This document shows, piece by piece, positions 57,581-64,000 of a stretch of DNA of 64,000 nucleotides. The first letter of the stretch is position 1. Every line of letters starts with the position of its first letter. The stretch is from CAVSRC01 sp963830205 (GTDB lineage: Bacteria > Pseudomonadota > Alphaproteobacteria > Rhizobiales > Kaistiaceae), in assembly GCA_963830205.1 (NCBI GenBank), contig CAWHLP010000034.1, forward strand, positions 1 through 64,000. The letters run 5' to 3'. The position numbers and the translations under genes are program-made. Below the pieces are notes generated by a model that saw only the letters and a list, made by a program, of their open reading frames with translations, was not told the DNA's origin and did no database searches.

Positions 57581-59147
57581 CTACTCCGCCGCCTCACTCC
57601 AGGGCGCGGGCTTCTCCCACTTCAATTTCGGTGACCGCGCGGCGCGGGTCTCGTCGAGGCGCCGGCGCGGCGCCAACATCGGCGCCTGGTGGAAGCGCTC
57701 CGCCTCGCCGCGCTTGGCCCGCATGACAAGCTCGCGCAGCGTCGCCACGAACAGGTCGAGCGAGGCCTTCGATTCCGATTCGGTCGGCTCGATCAGCATG
57801 GCGCCGTGGACGACCAGCGGGAAATACATGGTCATCGGGTGGAAGCCCTCGTCGATCATCGCCTTGGCGAAATCGAGCGTCGAGACGCCGGTGCCTTCGA
57901 GGAAATGGTCATCGAACAGCGCCTCGTGCATGCAGATGCGGTCGCCGAAGGGCTGGCTCATCACGTCGCGCAGGCCGGCGCGCACATAGTTGGCGTTGAG
58001 CACGGCATCCTCGGAAGCTTGGCGCAGGCCGTCGGCGCCGTGAGAGAGCATGTAGGCGAGCGCCCGCACATACATGCCCATCTGGCCGTGGAAGGCGGTC
58101 AAGCGGCCGAAGGGCTGTTCGTCGCCGGCCGCTCCGGCGCGGGTCTCGACCAGAACCGGCTTGCCCGCCTCCAGGCGCAGGTAGGGCATGGGGGCGAAGG
58201 CGGCGAGCGCCTTCGACAGCACCACCGGCCCGGAGCCCGGCCCGCCGCCGCCATGCGGCGTCGAGAAGGTCTTGTGCAGGTTGATGTGCATGGCGTCGAC
58301 GCCGAGGTCGCCGGGACGAACCTTGCCGACGATGGCGTTGAAGTTGGCCCCATCGGCATAGAAATAGGCGCCGGCCGCGTGAACCGCATCGGCGATCGCG
58401 ACGATGTCGCGCTCGAACAGGCCGCAGGTGTTGGGGTTGGTCAGCATGATCGCCGCAACCTCCGGCGAGAGGCGCTTCTTGACCTCCTCCGGGTCGACGG
58501 TGCCGTCGGCGCGCGCCGGCACATCGACGACCTTGTAGCCAAGCAGCGCCGCCGTGGCCGGGTTGGTGCCGTGGGCGGATTCCGGCACGAGGACGACCGA
58601 GCGCGCCTCGCCGCGGGCGGCGAGCGCCGCCTTGATCGTCATCATGCCGCAGAGTTCGCCATGGGCGCCGGCCTTGGGGGAGAGCGCCACCGCCGCCATG
58701 CCGGTCATCTCCAGCAGCCAATGCGACAGCTCGGCGATGAGGGCGAGCGCGCCGGGCACGGTCGATTGCGGCTGGAGCGGATGGATGTCGGCGAAGCCGG
58801 GCAGCCGCGCCATCTTCTCGTTGAGGCGCGGATTGTGCTTCATCGTGCAGGAGCCGAGCGGATAGACGCCGGCATCGATGGAATAGTTCTTTTGGCTGAG
58901 GCGCACATAGTGGCGCATCGTCTCCGGCTCGGAGAGACCGGGAAGATCGATCGGCGTCGTGCGGGCATGCGCACCGAGCTTGGATTTTGCCGACGGGGCG
59001 TCGGGCAGATCGACGCCGGTCGCCTGGGCGCGGCCGATCTCGAAGATCAGCGGCTCCTCGATCTGCAAACCGCGATTGGCGGTGAAAGTCTCGTGGCTGG
59101 TGCCGCTATTGGCGGCGGGGCGTCGTGGGGCGGCCTTCGGTCAGCAT
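57581..59147 (-). CDS. gcvPB: Glycine dehydrogenase (decarboxylating) subunit 2, frameshifted near start
   Basis: C-terminal half of the split P-protein of the glycine cleavage system; carries the pyridoxal phosphate Lys in INLHKTFSTPHGGGG. Other blocks: IDAGVYPLGSCTMKHNPRLN, TNPNTCGLFERDI and FAPMPYLRLEAGK. The first codons from 59147 read MLTEGRPTTP; one extra base in the GGGG at 59117-59120 then shifts the frame, and repair gives AANSGTSHETFTANRGLQIE joined to the intact rest (521 aa). The uncorrected frame would only start at MQIEEPL with a loss of about 26 residues. Confidence 0.95.
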
Positions 59148-59222
59148 GGCAGGGTCTCTTCACCGATGAACTTCTACGCTTGCGCGTCTCCAATGCCTCG
59201 CGCTTGTAGGGGGCGGCCAGTC

Positions 59223-59600
59223 GTGTCGGAGTTGGCGGAACGATACGAGACCAGCGCTCCCGATAGACAACTGCTCGCGCAGCCTGTCGATCTTCCGCAG
59301 GATGAGGCCAAGCTTCTGGGTTCACTGCGTTCTTGCGCGGGCTCGGCTACGACTTCCGCCGTCAACGGCCGCAGGCGTACATCGTCGATTCTCGTTTGCA
59401 CTGAAGCACGATGTGGCCGTAGAGATTGATGGCAGCCAACACGGCGACCCGGGCACGCTTGAAACCGACGACGCCGTGCGGGACGCTGACGTGCTACGAT
59501 GGATTTCGCTCCTTCTCTCTGGAACAACGAGATCGCAATCTGGACGGCGTGCTTGAGATATCGCTCCATGCTGCGCGCGAGTCGACCCCACCACCGCGCT
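59223..59600 (+). pseudogene. DUF559 endonuclease-like remnant with several frame breaks
   Basis: Pieces in successive frames match the DUF559 (Vsr-like) order: QDEAKLLGSLRSC, then GYDFRRQRPQAYIVD, then KHDVAVEIDGSQHGD, then LWNNEIA, then NLDGVLEISLHA. At least three frame changes within about 250 bp. It lies on the opposite strand between gcvPA and gcvPB. Either a decayed gene or one hit by the same insertion errors as its neighbours; the break density favours decay. Ends uncertain. Confidence 0.7.
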
Positions 59601-59644
59601 GCATGCGATCCCCTCCGTTCCGGGAAGGGATAGCGCCAGCCTCA

Positions 59645-60988
59645 TCACAGCACCTCCTTCAGCGCCGCGACATAAGCCGCGCGGTCGGCATCGCCGTTGA
59701 TCTCGGTCGACGCGACGACGAGGAGGTTCGCGAGTTCCGGCCGCTCCGGCTCGAGCCGGGAGACCGGCACGCCGGCAAGCACGCCGCGCTTCGCCAGGTC
59801 CTCGACCAACGGGGCGGCGGGCTTGGGCAGGCGGACGGTGAACTCGTTGAAAAACGAGTCGTTCAAGACGCTTACGCCGGGAACCGCAGAAAGCGATTCT
59901 GCCAAGGCGACCGCATTGGCGTGGTTGATCGCGGCCAGCCGCTTCAGGCCGGCCTCGCCGAGCAGAGTCATGTGGATCGAGAAGGCGAGCGCGCAGAGCC
60001 CTGAATTGGTGCAGATGTTGGAGGTCGCCTTGTCGCGGCGGATGTGCTGCTCGCGGGTGGACAGCGTCAGCACGAAACCGCGCCGGCCCTCCGCGTCCAG
60101 CGTCTCGCCGCAGAGCCGCCCGGGCATCTGGCGGATGAACTTGTTGCGGGTGGCGAAGAGGCCGACATAGGGCCCGCCGAAATTGAGCGCATTGCCGATC
60201 GACTGGCCCTCGCCGACGACGATGTCGGCGCCCTGCGGCCCCGGCGGCTCGATGGCGCCGAAGGCGACCGCCTCGGTGAAGACCGCAATCAGCAGCGCTC
60301 CCTTCTCGTGCGCCTTCTCGGCGATCGGCTTCAGGTCGATGAGCTGGCCGTAGAAGGACGGCGACTGGACGACGACGCAGGAGGTGTCGCCGTCGATGGC
60401 ATCGAGGATCGCCTCGGTTCCCGTCGGGTCCGGCGGCAGCTCGAAGACGCCGTCGCTGGACGAGCGCGAATAGGTGCGCACGACCGAGCGGTATTGCGGA
60501 TGCAGGCCGCCGGAGAGCACCGCCTTCGAGCGCCTGGTCAGGCGGTGGGCCATGAGCACGGCCTCGGCGGTCGCTGTCGAGCCGTCATACATGGAGGCGT
60601 TGGCGACCTCCATGCCGAGCAGATTGGCGACCTGGGTCTGGAACTCGAAGAGGACTTGCAGCGTTCCCTGCGACACCTCCGGCTGATAGGGCGTGTAGCT
60701 GGTCAGGAACTCGGAGCGCTGGATCAAGTGGTCAACGCTCGCCGGCACATGATGGCGATAGGCGCCGGCACCGACGAAGAAGGGCACCGACGCCGCGGTG
60801 ACGTTCTTCGCGGCAAGAGCGCCGAGGATGCGCTCAACCTCCATCTCGCCTTTGGCGAGCGGCAGGTCGACCAGCTTGTCGAGGCGCTTGTCCGCCGGCA
60901 CGTCGGCGAAGAGGTCGTTGATGGACGCGACGCCGATGCGGGCGAGCATCGCCGCGCGCTCGGTGTCGGTATGGGGGAGATAGCGCAT
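59645..60988 (-). CDS. gcvPA: Glycine dehydrogenase (decarboxylating) subunit 1
   Basis: A 447-aa N-terminal half of the split P-protein: MRYLPHTDTERAAMLARIGV, FFVGAGAYRHHVPASVDHLI, TSYTPYQPEVSQGTLQVLFE and SMYDGSTATAEAVLMA. Together with GcvPB it releases CO2 from glycine and loads the aminomethyl group on GcvH. The ATG at 60988 fits the family; the frame upstream is not homologous. Intact. Confidence 0.96.
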   Translation of the reverse strand: MRYLPHTDTERAAMLARIGVASINDLFADVPADKRLDKLVDLPLAKGEMEVERILGALAAKNVTAASVPFFVGAGAYRHHVPASVDHLIQRSEFLTSYTPYQPEVSQGTLQVLFEFQTQVANLLGMEVANASMYDGSTATAEAVLMAHRLTRRSKAVLSGGLHPQYRSVVRTYSRSSSDGVFELPPDPTGTEAILDAIDGDTSCVVVQSPSFYGQLIDLKPIAEKAHEKGALLIAVFTEAVAFGAIEPPGPQGADIVVGEGQSIGNALNFGGPYVGLFATRNKFIRQMPGRLCGETLDAEGRRGFVLTLSTREQHIRRDKATSNICTNSGLCALAFSIHMTLLGEAGLKRLAAINHANAVALAESLSAVPGVSVLNDSFFNEFTVRLPKPAAPLVEDLAKRGVLAGVPVSRLEPERPELANLLVVASTEINGDADRAAYVAALKEVL

Positions 60989-61008
60989 GGGCTGTTTCCT
61001 CTTCGCGC

Positions 61009-61476
61009 CTAGCCGGGCGGCGCGACGGTGACCTTGGTCAGAAGTGAATTGGCGATGAAGCACTCGGCGTGGGCGGTCTCGTGCAGCCGCTCAAGCTCGT
61101 CCGGCTCCGGCGTCTTGCCGCGGAACGCGATCCTGGGCGACAACGTCACCTCCGAGACCCACAGCTTGCCGGCCTCGTTCTTCTCCATCACGCCGACGGC
61201 ATCGTCGTCGTAGCTGTCGACGACGAAGCCGGCGCGCCGGGCAATGTCGAGGAAGGTCAGCATGTGGCAGGAGGAGAGCGAGGCGACCAGCGCCTCCTCC
61301 GGGTCGACCGCGGCCGCGACGGTAAAACGCTCCGGCACGACATGAGGCGATGCGGTCGCCGGCACTTCCGTGCCGCCGTCGAAGCGCCAGACATGGCCAC
61401 GGGTATAGCGGCCGCGGGCGAAATCGTCGGTGTCGCTCCGCCACGCGATGGTGGCGGTGTAGGTATTTCCGCGCAT
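61009..61476 (-). CDS. OsmC-family peroxiredoxin
   Basis: A 155-aa OsmC/Ohr-type protein with the two redox cysteines in LVASLSSCHMLTFLDIA (Cys about residue 60) and HETAHAECFIANSLLTKV. It reduces organic hydroperoxides in the cytoplasm. The ATG at 61476 gives MRGNTYTATIAW; there is no strong ribosome site. It sits between gcvH (17 bp) and gcvPA (20 bp), so it is part of the glycine cleavage operon here. Confidence 0.88.
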   Translation of the reverse strand: MRGNTYTATIAWRSDTDDFARGRYTRGHVWRFDGGTEVPATASPHVVPERFTVAAAVDPEEALVASLSSCHMLTFLDIARRAGFVVDSYDDDAVGVMEKNEAGKLWVSEVTLSPRIAFRGKTPEPDELERLHETAHAECFIANSLLTKVTVAPPG

Positions 61477-61493
61477 CAGCGGCTGTCCCTCGT

Positions 61494-61865
61494 TCAGATG
61501 GTTTCGAGGAAGGCCTTGTAGGCGGCCTCGTCCATGAGGCCTTCGAGATCGGCGGCGTTGTCGGGCTTGAGCTTGAGGATCCAGCCGGCGTCTTCGGCCG
61601 CCTCGTTCACGGTGCCGGGGCCGTCGGAAAGCGACTGGTTGACCGCGACCACCTCGCCGCCAACCGGCGCGAACACCTCGCTGGCGGCCTTGACCAACTC
61701 GACCACCGCCGCCTCCTCGCCCTTGGCGATCTTCTTGCCGACCTCCGGCAGCTCGACGAAGACGATGTCGCCGAGCTGTTCCTGGGCGTGGTCGGAGATG
61801 CCGACCACGGCAAGGTCGCCCTCCAGGCGAATCCATTCGTGTTCTTTGGTGTAGCGGGTGGCCAT
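61494..61865 (-). CDS. gcvH: Glycine cleavage system H protein
   Basis: A 123-aa lipoyl carrier: TKEHEWIRLEGD, ITD-like GISDHAQEQLGDIVFVELPE, the lipoylation site VELVKAASEVFAPVGGEV with Lys at about residue 59, and the C-terminal DEAAYKAFLE. It shuttles the aminomethyl group between GcvP and GcvT. Confidence 0.97.
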   Translation of the reverse strand: MATRYTKEHEWIRLEGDLAVVGISDHAQEQLGDIVFVELPEVGKKIAKGEEAAVVELVKAASEVFAPVGGEVVAVNQSLSDGPGTVNEAAEDAGWILKLKPDNAADLEGLMDEAAYKAFLETI

Positions 61866-61878
61866 GGGCGTACCTCGA

Positions 61879-63054
61879 TCAGGGCTTGGGTTTGCGGAAA
61901 TAGCGATGGGGAACGAAAGGCAGAGGCACGACGGTCGCCGCGATCTCCTTGCCGCGCACCATCAGGTTGACCGGCGTCTCGGGCTCGGCCACGCCGGCGG
62001 CGACATAGCCCATGGCGATCGGTCCTTCGACGGTGGGGCCGAAGCCGCCGGAGGTGACCACGCCGATGGGGCGGCCCTCGCTGTCGCGGATCTCGGTGCC
62101 ATCACGGGCCGGTGCCTTGCCCACCGGCTTGAGGCCGACGCGCTTGCGCTGGGTGCCCAGGGCAAGCTCGCGCAGGATGCGTTCGGCGCCGGGGAAATCG
62201 CCGCGCTCGCGGCGGCGCTTGGAGATGGCGAAGGCGAGGTCGGCCTCGACCGGCGAAGTGGTCGCGTCGAGGTCGTGGCCGTTCAGCGGCAGGCCGGCTT
62301 CCAGGCGCAGCGAATCGCGGGCGCCGAGGCCGATAGGCTTGACCCGCTGGTCGGCCGTGAGCCGGTCCCACAGGGCGCCGGCCTGCTTCGCCAGAACCAG
62401 CATCTCGAACCCGTCCTCACCGGTGTAGCCGGAGCGCGAGATGACGAGCTTGCCGCCCTCCCAGGCGAACCACCCGTAGGTCATGAAGCCGAGGTCGGTT
62501 GCCGTCGGCACGAGCCCGCGCATGACGTCGGCTGCCTCCGGCCCCTGCAAGGCGATGAGGCCGCCGTCGTCGGCACGTGTCAGCGTGGCGCGGTCGCCCG
62601 CGGCCGCGCGGATCAGGTCGAAATCGCCGTCCTTGGTGCCGGCGTTGACCACGACATAGAGCGTGCCCGACCATTTCGGATCGGCGGGACGGGCAACCAT
62701 CAGGTCGTCGATGATGCCGCCGGCCTGGTTGAGGAGCAGCGTGTAGCGGATCTGGCCGGGCTTGAGGCCGGCGAGGTCGCCAGGGACGAGCGGCTCCAGG
62801 ATCGCGGCAATGGCCGCGTGGTCGGCCTCTGGATCGCCGCTCGGCGCGTTGAGGGCGAGGAAGCACGGCCCCATGTGCGACACGTCGAAGAGGCCGGCAT
62901 GGGTGCGTGTCCAGGTGTGCTCGGCGATGATACCGGTCGGGTACTGGACGGGCATGGCGTAGCCGCCGAACGGCACCATGCGGGCGCCGAGTGCGCGATG
63001 ACGCCCCGCCAGGACGGTCTCACGGAGGACTTCTGTGCCGGCTGCTTCAGCCAC
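61879..63054 (-). CDS. gcvT: Aminomethyltransferase (glycine cleavage T protein)
   Basis: A 391-aa tetrahydrofolate-dependent enzyme. FDVSHMGPCFLALNAPSGD, PLFVLNQAGGIIDDL-like LLNQAGGIIDDLMVARP, ISRSGYTGEDGFEMLV and LRLEAGLPLNGHDLDATTSP are characteristic; the catalytic Asp region is intact. First gene of the operon, about 50 bp downstream of the riboswitch. Confidence 0.97.
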   Translation of the reverse strand: MAEAAGTEVLRETVLAGRHRALGARMVPFGGYAMPVQYPTGIIAEHTWTRTHAGLFDVSHMGPCFLALNAPSGDPEADHAAIAAILEPLVPGDLAGLKPGQIRYTLLLNQAGGIIDDLMVARPADPKWSGTLYVVVNAGTKDGDFDLIRAAAGDRATLTRADDGGLIALQGPEAADVMRGLVPTATDLGFMTYGWFAWEGGKLVISRSGYTGEDGFEMLVLAKQAGALWDRLTADQRVKPIGLGARDSLRLEAGLPLNGHDLDATTSPVEADLAFAISKRRRERGDFPGAERILRELALGTQRKRVGLKPVGKAPARDGTEIRDSEGRPIGVVTSGGFGPTVEGPIAMGYVAAGVAEPETPVNLMVRGKEIAATVVPLPFVPHRYFRKPKP

Positions 63055-63104
63055 GGGACGATCCTTCGACAGAGGTGGACACGCGGTAGCGGGTTGCCCC
63101 GTCC

Positions 63105-63300
63105 GCGCCCCCTCTGTCTTCGGACCTGAGAGATTCCTGCCGGCGCCATCCGCGGCGCCAGGGCAGTTACTCCGTCGGTGAGCAGGCGGACGTCGCCTGC
63201 TGCTTTCCAGAGTGTCGCCGACCAGCCGGTCCTTTGGCCTGAGAGTTTCCGGGGCGGTTGCTCCTTCGGCGCCGGACCAAAGCGGTCCGATCTCTCCCGG
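63105..63300 (-). ncRNA. Tandem glycine riboswitch (gcvT element)
   Basis: Two glycine aptamers in series in the gcvT leader. Aptamer 1 (63300-63205): GGGAGAG start, GCGCCGAAGGAGCAACCGCC and GGAAACTCTCAGGCCAAAGG, ending ACTCTGGAAAGC. Aptamer 2 (63203-63108): GACGGAGTAACTGCC and GGAATCTCTCAGGTCCGAAG. These are the conserved core words of the class. Glycine binding usually switches gcv expression on. Confidence 0.95.
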
Positions 63301-63395
63301 CGGTCGTTACGTCCCGCCTGCCACAAGCCGACGGGTGCCGGAACGCGACTCCATCCCGGCTAGAACCATCCTAGAACTGCGGATGGCCGAGTCAA

Positions 63396-64000
63396 TCAGG
63401 TGCCGGGCTTGGCTGGCTTTCCCTCGTCGAAGCCGACATAGACGATCAGGTCGCGGTCGTCCGGCGCCACCTTGAACACCACCTGATCGAAGACACTGCT
63501 GTAGTCGGCGGCGAATTCCGGCGCCGCGAGCGTGGTGCTGACCGAAAACGCCTTTGAAAACAGCACGCTGTTGTCGTGCTGCCGCGCCACCGCGATCCTG
63601 ATCGGCAAGGTGACCGCCCCGGCGCCGCCCTTCGGCCCTGCCAGGATGCGCCCGCCGACCCCTACCTTGATCGACAGCGTGGCGGCGTCCAGCGCGTGGC
63701 ATTCGCGCGCCGTCTGGGTGATCGACCCCTGCACGCGGACGAAAGCCGGGTCGCCGTCGTGGCCGCGATCATAAGTGGCCAGCGCTTCCGTACCGGGCAG
63801 CACCTGCACCGGCGGGCAATAGCCCGACTTCATGAAGTAGCTGGTATCGAGTTTCCCGGTGTCGACCACGGTGACGCCGGCATTTCCGGCGCTCCCGGTG
63901 GCGTCGGCGCTCGGCTTGGGACCGCCGCCGAGGAGGCCGGCGAGCCCGCCGCTCCCCGAGCCGCCGCCGCTGCTGCTGGCGCAGGCGGCAAGCAGGGTGG
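63396..64000 (-). CDS. Lipoprotein of unknown function, 5' end cut by window edge
   Basis: The frame is open to the right window edge, where the lipobox LLAAC (in TLLAACASSSGGGSGSGG) ends a signal peptide that starts outside. A Gly/Ser-rich linker is followed by a domain with MKSGYCPPVQVLPGTEALAT, RVQGSITQTARECHALDAAT and LIVYVGFDEGKPAKPGT. It probably sits in the outer membrane or periplasm; the family is unknown to me. 200 residues visible. It lies upstream of the riboswitch on the same strand. Confidence 0.7.
   Translation of the reverse strand, partial: TLLAACASSSGGGSGSGGLAGLLGGGPKPSADATGSAGNAGVTVVDTGKLDTSYFMKSGYCPPVQVLPGTEALATYDRGHDGDPAFVRVQGSITQTARECHALDAATLSIKVGVGGRILAGPKGGAGAVTLPIRIAVARQHDNSVLFSKAFSVSTTLAAPEFAADYSSVFDQVVFKVAPDDRDLIVYVGFDEGKPAKPGT

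Overview
The window is about 64 kb of high-GC chromosomal DNA, densely packed with housekeeping genes. It looks like an alphaproteobacterium of the order Hyphomicrobiales (Rhizobiales). The evidence is the gene order atpI-atpB-atpE-atpF'-atpF, a CcrM-type GANTC methyltransferase with CtrA-like TTAA sites upstream, a NadQ-type regulator together with nadABC, a GTTC-N7-GTTC SOS box, a groESL operon with a CIRCE operator, and the palindromic intergenic repeats common in this order. I cannot name the genus from sequence alone. I saw no rRNA, tRNA, CRISPR array or prophage.

Layout. 1-10.4 kb: aldo/keto reductase (cut by the window edge), amino-acid exporter, SRAP protein, Nudix hydrolase, conserved secreted or unknown proteins, groESL, YgfZ, an HD hydrolase, a tyrosine phosphatase and the NAD regulator NadQ. 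10.4-19.8 kb: pyruvate phosphate dikinase, cell-wall hydrolase, polyphosphate kinase 2 and the NAD de novo operon nadA-GNAT-nadB-nadC behind a palindromic operator. 19.9-23.4 kb: a ketopantoate-reductase-like protein, an MFS transporter, an AcuI-like oxidoreductase and a 53-aa membrane protein. 23.7-28.4 kb: glycyl-tRNA synthetase (glyQ, an unknown 162-aa gene, glyS), interrupted on the opposite strand by a probable DUF433/DUF5615 toxin-antitoxin pair. 28.5-38.9 kb: S49 peptidase, TrmN6-like methyltransferase, two tandem DUF2007 proteins, polyprenyl synthase, a TPR-LysM protein, ispE, moaB, glycosyltransferase, SOS-box radical SAM protein, LysE exporter and RNase HII. 39-46.6 kb: the F0 ATP synthase operon, then dciA, a DsbA-like protein and smc. 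46.8-49.2 kb: a Tn5-like IS4-family insertion sequence inserted in a repeat, followed by about 0.9 kb without a recognisable gene. 49.2-57.6 kb: ABC-F ATPase, mutY, two HAD hydrolases, a PHP phosphoesterase, ccrM and a ClC chloride channel. 57.6-63.3 kb: the glycine cleavage operon behind a tandem glycine riboswitch, running gcvT-gcvH-osmC-gcvPA-gcvPB, with DUF559 nuclease debris between the two gcvP halves. The window ends in a partial lipoprotein gene.

How genes connect. NadQ (8.9-9.9 kb) is the likely repressor of nadA-GNAT-nadB-nadC through the 25-bp palindrome at 19691-19715. The gcv genes are predicted to be switched on by glycine. groESL carries both a sigma-32-like promoter and a CIRCE site. 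ccrM carries CtrA-like half-sites.

A caution for users: from 25.8 kb onward at least seven protein genes, among them the core genes glyS and atpF', are broken by single-base length errors, nearly always one extra base, many in short homopolymers. The simplest reading is insertion-type assembly or sequencing error. I give corrected gene spans and say where each break lies. I found no single strikingly new system. The best leads are the extended DUF433 antitoxin, the regulatory sites, the 162-aa gene tied to glyQ, and the IS inserted into a repeat hairpin.
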